Part shown: one piece after another, positions 15,008 through 17,385 of the stretch
How positions within the stretch are numbered: position 1 is the first letter of the stretch
How the letters are laid out: the number at the start of each line of letters is the position of its first letter
Source: a bacterium
GTDB lineage: Bacteria > Armatimonadota > HRBIN16
DNA: 17,385 bases
Reading direction: 5' to 3'
Assembly (NCBI GenBank): GCA_025057335.1
Contig: JANWXG010000028.1
Coordinates: 1 to 17,385, forward strand
Translations under genes and position numbers: made by a program
The notes under the pieces: generated by a model
Database searches by the model: none
What the model was told of the DNA's origin: nothing
What the model saw: only the letters and a program-made list of their open reading frames with translations

Positions 15008-15922
15008 TCAGCGCGTGAGAATCATCAGGGTAAACCACAATGGCAGATAACCCAGCGAAGTAAACATCACCTGCAACGCGGAGCGGGCATCGCGCTCCAG
15101 CAGGAAGCGGAACACAACGCGGGTCATCCACACTCCCAGCCCCAGCGCTCCCAACGCATACCACACCGTTCGCCAGGCGGCGAACACTGGCACAAGGCTC
15201 ACCAGCAAGAGCAACACTGACGTCGCCAGCATGGCTATGCCGACGCGTCTCCCTTCGTCATCGTCGAAAGGCACCAGTCGAAAGCCCGCCTGCCAATAGT
15301 CCTGCCGATATTTCCAAGCAATCGCCCAGAAGTGCGGAAACTGCCACAGGAACTGCACGGCGAACAGCAACCCCGCCTCCCAGCCCAGCCTGCCGTCCAC
15401 CGCCGTCCAGCCCATCACGGGCGGTATCGCTCCAGGGACCGCGCCAATCACCGTACACCAGGCGGTGTACCGCTTGGAGGGGGTATACAGTAGCACATAG
15501 GTCAGCAGGGCAAAGGCTCCTAGCAGGGCAGTCAGCGGGTTGGTTCCATACCAGAGGATAAACACCCCCAATACACCCCAGAGGGTGCTTACTGTTGCCG
15601 CCTCCACAGGCGATATCTTGCCGCTGGGTATCGGGCGTTTCGCTGTGCGCGCCATTCGCGCATCGTAGCGCCACTCCAGCACCTGATTCCAGCCGTTCGC
15701 CGACGCCACTACCAGCCACACCCCCACCGCCGTCGCCAGAAACTGCCAGAGCGAGAAGGATTGCGCAGGCAGCCACATCGATGCGAGTGCCGACAGCCAC
15801 ACCAGCAGCGTCACGCGCGGCTTACTGAGCTGCCAGAGGGCAGAAAGCCGCAGCGGCAATAGCGACGACCAAGGGGTCGCGAATGTCACCGTGTCACCTG
15901 TTGTCACCGCGTAGGGTTTCAC
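15008..15922 (-). CDS. ctaB: Protoheme IX farnesyltransferase (heme O synthase)
   Basis: 304 residues, normal length. A UbiA-superfamily integral membrane prenyltransferase that adds a farnesyl group to heme b to give heme O, the precursor of heme A for terminal oxidases. The first Asp-rich region is at 76-97 (N79, E83, D87, then RMARTAKRP), followed by LLYTPSKRYT (144-153) and the second region WQFPHFWAIAWKYRQDYWQAGFRLVP (193-218, with D208). About eight to nine hydrophobic helices are visible. The start is GTG with AGGAG seven bases upstream. It leads the ctaB-sco pair and sits about 145 bases downstream of a strong promoter with an overlapping palindrome. No oxidase subunit gene is in the window. 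Confidence 0.95.
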   Translation of the reverse strand: MKPYAVTTGDTVTFATPWSSLLPLRLSALWQLSKPRVTLLVWLSALASMWLPAQSFSLWQFLATAVGVWLVVASANGWNQVLEWRYDARMARTAKRPIPSGKISPVEAATVSTLWGVLGVFILWYGTNPLTALLGAFALLTYVLLYTPSKRYTAWCTVIGAVPGAIPPVMGWTAVDGRLGWEAGLLFAVQFLWQFPHFWAIAWKYRQDYWQAGFRLVPFDDDEGRRVGIAMLATSVLLLLVSLVPVFAAWRTVWYALGALGLGVWMTRVVFRFLLERDARSALQVMFTSLGYLPLWFTLMILTR

Positions 15923-16049
15923 TCGGCATCTCCTGTGATTGCTTCCTGAAGTGCTTCCCCGCTCCTACCTGTCGGTGCAGCTCGGCGCTGATAAAGCGTC
16001 TCTGGAGCGGACGAACGACGGGAGGCTTCGCCACGCCCAGATGAAGCGA
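15923..16049 (-). promoter_or_regulatory. Long 5' leader of ctaB with possible structure
   Basis: Transcription from 16075-16103 would give a leader of about 145 bases. In it, CCGCTCC and GGAGCGG (bases 16010-16004 and 15965-15959 on the minus strand) can close a seven-pair stem around 38 bases, which contain a small CGCT/AGCG hairpin. No known riboswitch is recognised; this may be chance. Confidence 0.3.
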
Positions 16050-16071
16050 GTTTGAGAAATATTTATCAAAC
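16050..16071. promoter_or_regulatory. 22-bp near-perfect palindrome, candidate operator
   Basis: Arms GTTTGA and TCAAAC flank a self-complementary AAATATTT core; 10 of 11 base pairs are symmetric (only positions 16056 and 16065 do not match). It starts 3 bases downstream of the -10 box and covers the predicted transcript start, a classic repressor position. It is a strongly AT-rich island in GC-rich DNA. The spacing of the TTGA/TCAA half-sites (10 bases) does not fit an FNR/CRP box. Confidence 0.6.
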
Positions 16072-16074
16072 CTA

Positions 16075-16103
16075 ATTATACTGGTCTACGAGAAGTGAGT
16101 CAA
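16075..16103 (-). promoter_or_regulatory. Near-consensus sigma-70-type promoter of ctaB-sco
   Basis: On the minus strand TTGACT (16103-16098), a 17-base spacer, then TATAAT (16080-16075): 5/6 and 6/6 consensus matches at ideal spacing. The predicted start is near 16068. The next gene in this direction is ctaB. Confidence 0.75.
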
Positions 16104-16324
16104 GAGGGCAAGAGCGTGCTCGCAAAATGGGGGTTATCGAACACTCCAACTCAGCAGAGGCGAGTACTGCACAAAGGGCTGACCCTAGAGACGATACGCA
16201 GCACTTTCCCGCGGTTGGAATCGGGCGAGATTGTGCATCGCACGGTTCCCCCGCCGACTGGCACTAGTCCCCCACAAGATATCCTTCGCATTCACGGTTT
16301 GCCCAACCCCTCAGAACCTGAGGT
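16104..16324. other. Gap between ctaB promoter and the pectate-lyase-like gene, with a hairpin
   Basis: With the leader and promoter this makes a 402-base stretch without a gene. Next to the stop of the beta-helix gene lies CCTCAG-AAC-CTGAGG (16309-16323), a perfect six-pair hairpin that could end its transcription, though no T-run follows. An 81-codon plus-strand frame here is not accepted as a gene. Confidence 0.4.
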
Positions 16325-17385
16325 CTACCATCCGCTGTAGAGCGCCCAACCAATCCAGCCGTGCTCGCCCGGTTGCAGGCGAAACTCGCGCTGGTCACTG
16401 CCCCGGCGTTCCCGCGCTTTCACCGCATACGTCTCGCCGAAGGCGATTTCGCGCACGCCCATTAGGCAGACCGAGGCGTTGTCGATATCGAACAGCGGGC
16501 GTGTATCGCTGGCGGGAACGCCTGGTCCGTAAATGAAAGTGCCAAGAATCTCCGTCTTGCCGCCACGTTCGGTTCGCACGCGCACGCCTGCCCCCTCGCA
16601 CTTCATGCCCAGCACCCACAGGTTGGCGCCAGCGTTGCGCACCAGACCAATGTCGTCTGTTCCCTCAGGGTTCAGCTGGCGCGCCCACAGGCTCTGTCCA
16701 CGCTGGCGCAGATCTATATGCGAGGGGCAGTTGGTCATGAAGATGTCTCCGCGCCCGTTGCCCACTACCTTTAGGTCGCAGCTCTCCAGCACCAGCGTGC
16801 GAGTGCGAGAACGGTTCTCCACCACAGGGGGTCTGCCACCGAACGCCTGGATGTTCTCGAATTTGACCACTGGCGCGCTGTGCTCATCTACGATGAACCG
16901 ACCGTTCTCCCCTGCGATGATGCGCCCAAATCCCAGACCGATGATGTGGCGTACGCTGCCGTGAACGCGCACTTCGCCCTGCAGGGTGTACCAGTTCGGG
17001 TCGGTGCCCCCGATGCCCCGCAGGTATACGACCGTTTTGCCTTGCTGGGCGGCGGCGTCGATGGCTCGCTGGATCGCCTGCGTGTCGTCCACGTTGTCGC
17101 CGGGCACTGCGCCGAAGTCGTTGGCGCACACCCATTGGCTCGGGTTCCTCTCCCAGAGGACGGGTTCTCGTTTCACGGGCAGGCGCAGTGTGGTCGGGCG
17201 AGCCTGTTCAAAGAGACGCTTGACCTCGTGCGAGATGTACTCCGTGACTTCGGGCGAGGCGACGTTTCCTGAGGGCGTGCTGCTCTGAATCGCCAGACGA
17301 TATCCGCGTGTACGCAGGGAGCGCACGTAGAGCACGCTGCTGTTCACGATAGCTGCTTCGCCCCCTCTCCCCTCGATGTGTCCGC
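16325..17385 (-). CDS. Pectate-lyase-superfamily (right-handed beta-helix) protein, 5' end missing
   Basis: At least 353 residues. NDFGAVPGDNVDDTQAIQRAIDAAAQQGKTVVYL is the standard opening of the pectate lyase/GH28-related 'Pectate_lyase_3' domain, followed by short repeated strands (IIGLGFGRIIAGENGRF, VVENRSRTRTLVLESCDLKVVG) of a beta-helix. A GTG at 17347 could be read as a start, but the frame stays open to the window edge, no ribosome binding site precedes that GTG, and the residues before it (EGRGGEAAIVNSSVLYVRSL) look like more beta-helix, so the true start lies outside. Such proteins usually act on polysaccharides outside the cell; no catalytic residues can be assigned with confidence. 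A signal peptide cannot be checked. Confidence 0.8.
   Translation of the reverse strand, partial: GHIEGRGGEAAIVNSSVLYVRSLRTRGYRLAIQSSTPSGNVASPEVTEYISHEVKRLFEQARPTTLRLPVKREPVLWERNPSQWVCANDFGAVPGDNVDDTQAIQRAIDAAAQQGKTVVYLRGIGGTDPNWYTLQGEVRVHGSVRHIIGLGFGRIIAGENGRFIVDEHSAPVVKFENIQAFGGRPPVVENRSRTRTLVLESCDLKVVGNGRGDIFMTNCPSHIDLRQRGQSLWARQLNPEGTDDIGLVRNAGANLWVLGMKCEGAGVRVRTERGGKTEILGTFIYGPGVPASDTRPLFDIDNASVCLMGVREIAFGETYAVKARERRGSDQREFRLQPGEHGWIGWALYSGW

Noticed and set aside
16050..16071. FNR or CRP-type binding site
   Set aside because: TTGA and TCAA half-sites are separated by 10 bases instead of the 6 of an FNR box, so a different regulator is expected.
16095..16340. 81-codon plus-strand reading frame
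   Set aside because: It starts at GTG inside the -35 region of the ctaB promoter, has only a poor ribosome binding site, runs antisense into the beta-helix gene and shows no recognisable domain.

Overview
The window is bacterial, gene-dense and GC-rich (roughly 60% by eye). It codes for a Gram-negative (diderm) cell: a lipid A-type acyltransferase, two family 9 (heptosyltransferase-like) glycosyltransferases, and a small secreted protein that looks like an outer-membrane beta-barrel ending in Phe. Heme O synthase plus a SCO copper chaperone point to a heme-copper oxidase and aerobic respiration. GTG starts are common. The dispersed GGAGGG-hairpin repeats and the overall style remind me of Armatimonadota, but that is an impression, not a demonstration.

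Layout. (1) 1-4843, minus strand: a cell-envelope operon, read right to left: acyltransferase, glycosyltransferase, glycosyltransferase, phosphohexomutase, then the start of a secreted protein cut by the left edge. (2) 4953-9824, plus strand: a beta-barrel-like exported protein, then a tightly overlapping run scpA-scpB (condensin partners), a D-Ala-D-Ala carboxypeptidase, and larE-larB (nickel-pincer cofactor synthesis). (3) 9837-9876: hairpins between convergent genes. (4) 9922-12467, minus strand: a PHP-domain hydrolase of the CehA/McbA type overlapping a large unrecognised exported protein. (5) 12621-13649, plus strand: a D-2-hydroxyacid dehydrogenase behind an extended -10 promoter placed almost on its start codon. 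(6) 13650-14358: a gene-free mosaic of two families of hairpin repeats between convergent genes. (7) 14359-15922, minus strand: ctaB and sco, driven by a near-consensus promoter at 16075-16103 with a 22-bp near-palindrome just downstream of its -10 box. (8) 16325-17385, minus strand: a pectate-lyase-superfamily beta-helix protein whose start lies beyond the right edge.

The clearest signals beyond ordinary annotation are: the promoter/palindrome pair in front of ctaB-sco; a repeat family whose hairpin stems differ by compensatory base pairs; promoters that imply leaderless mRNAs for two genes; a three-cysteine LarE encoded with LarB but without LarA or LarC; and the PHP/unknown exported protein pair. 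I saw no rRNA, tRNA, transposase, phage gene or true CRISPR array.
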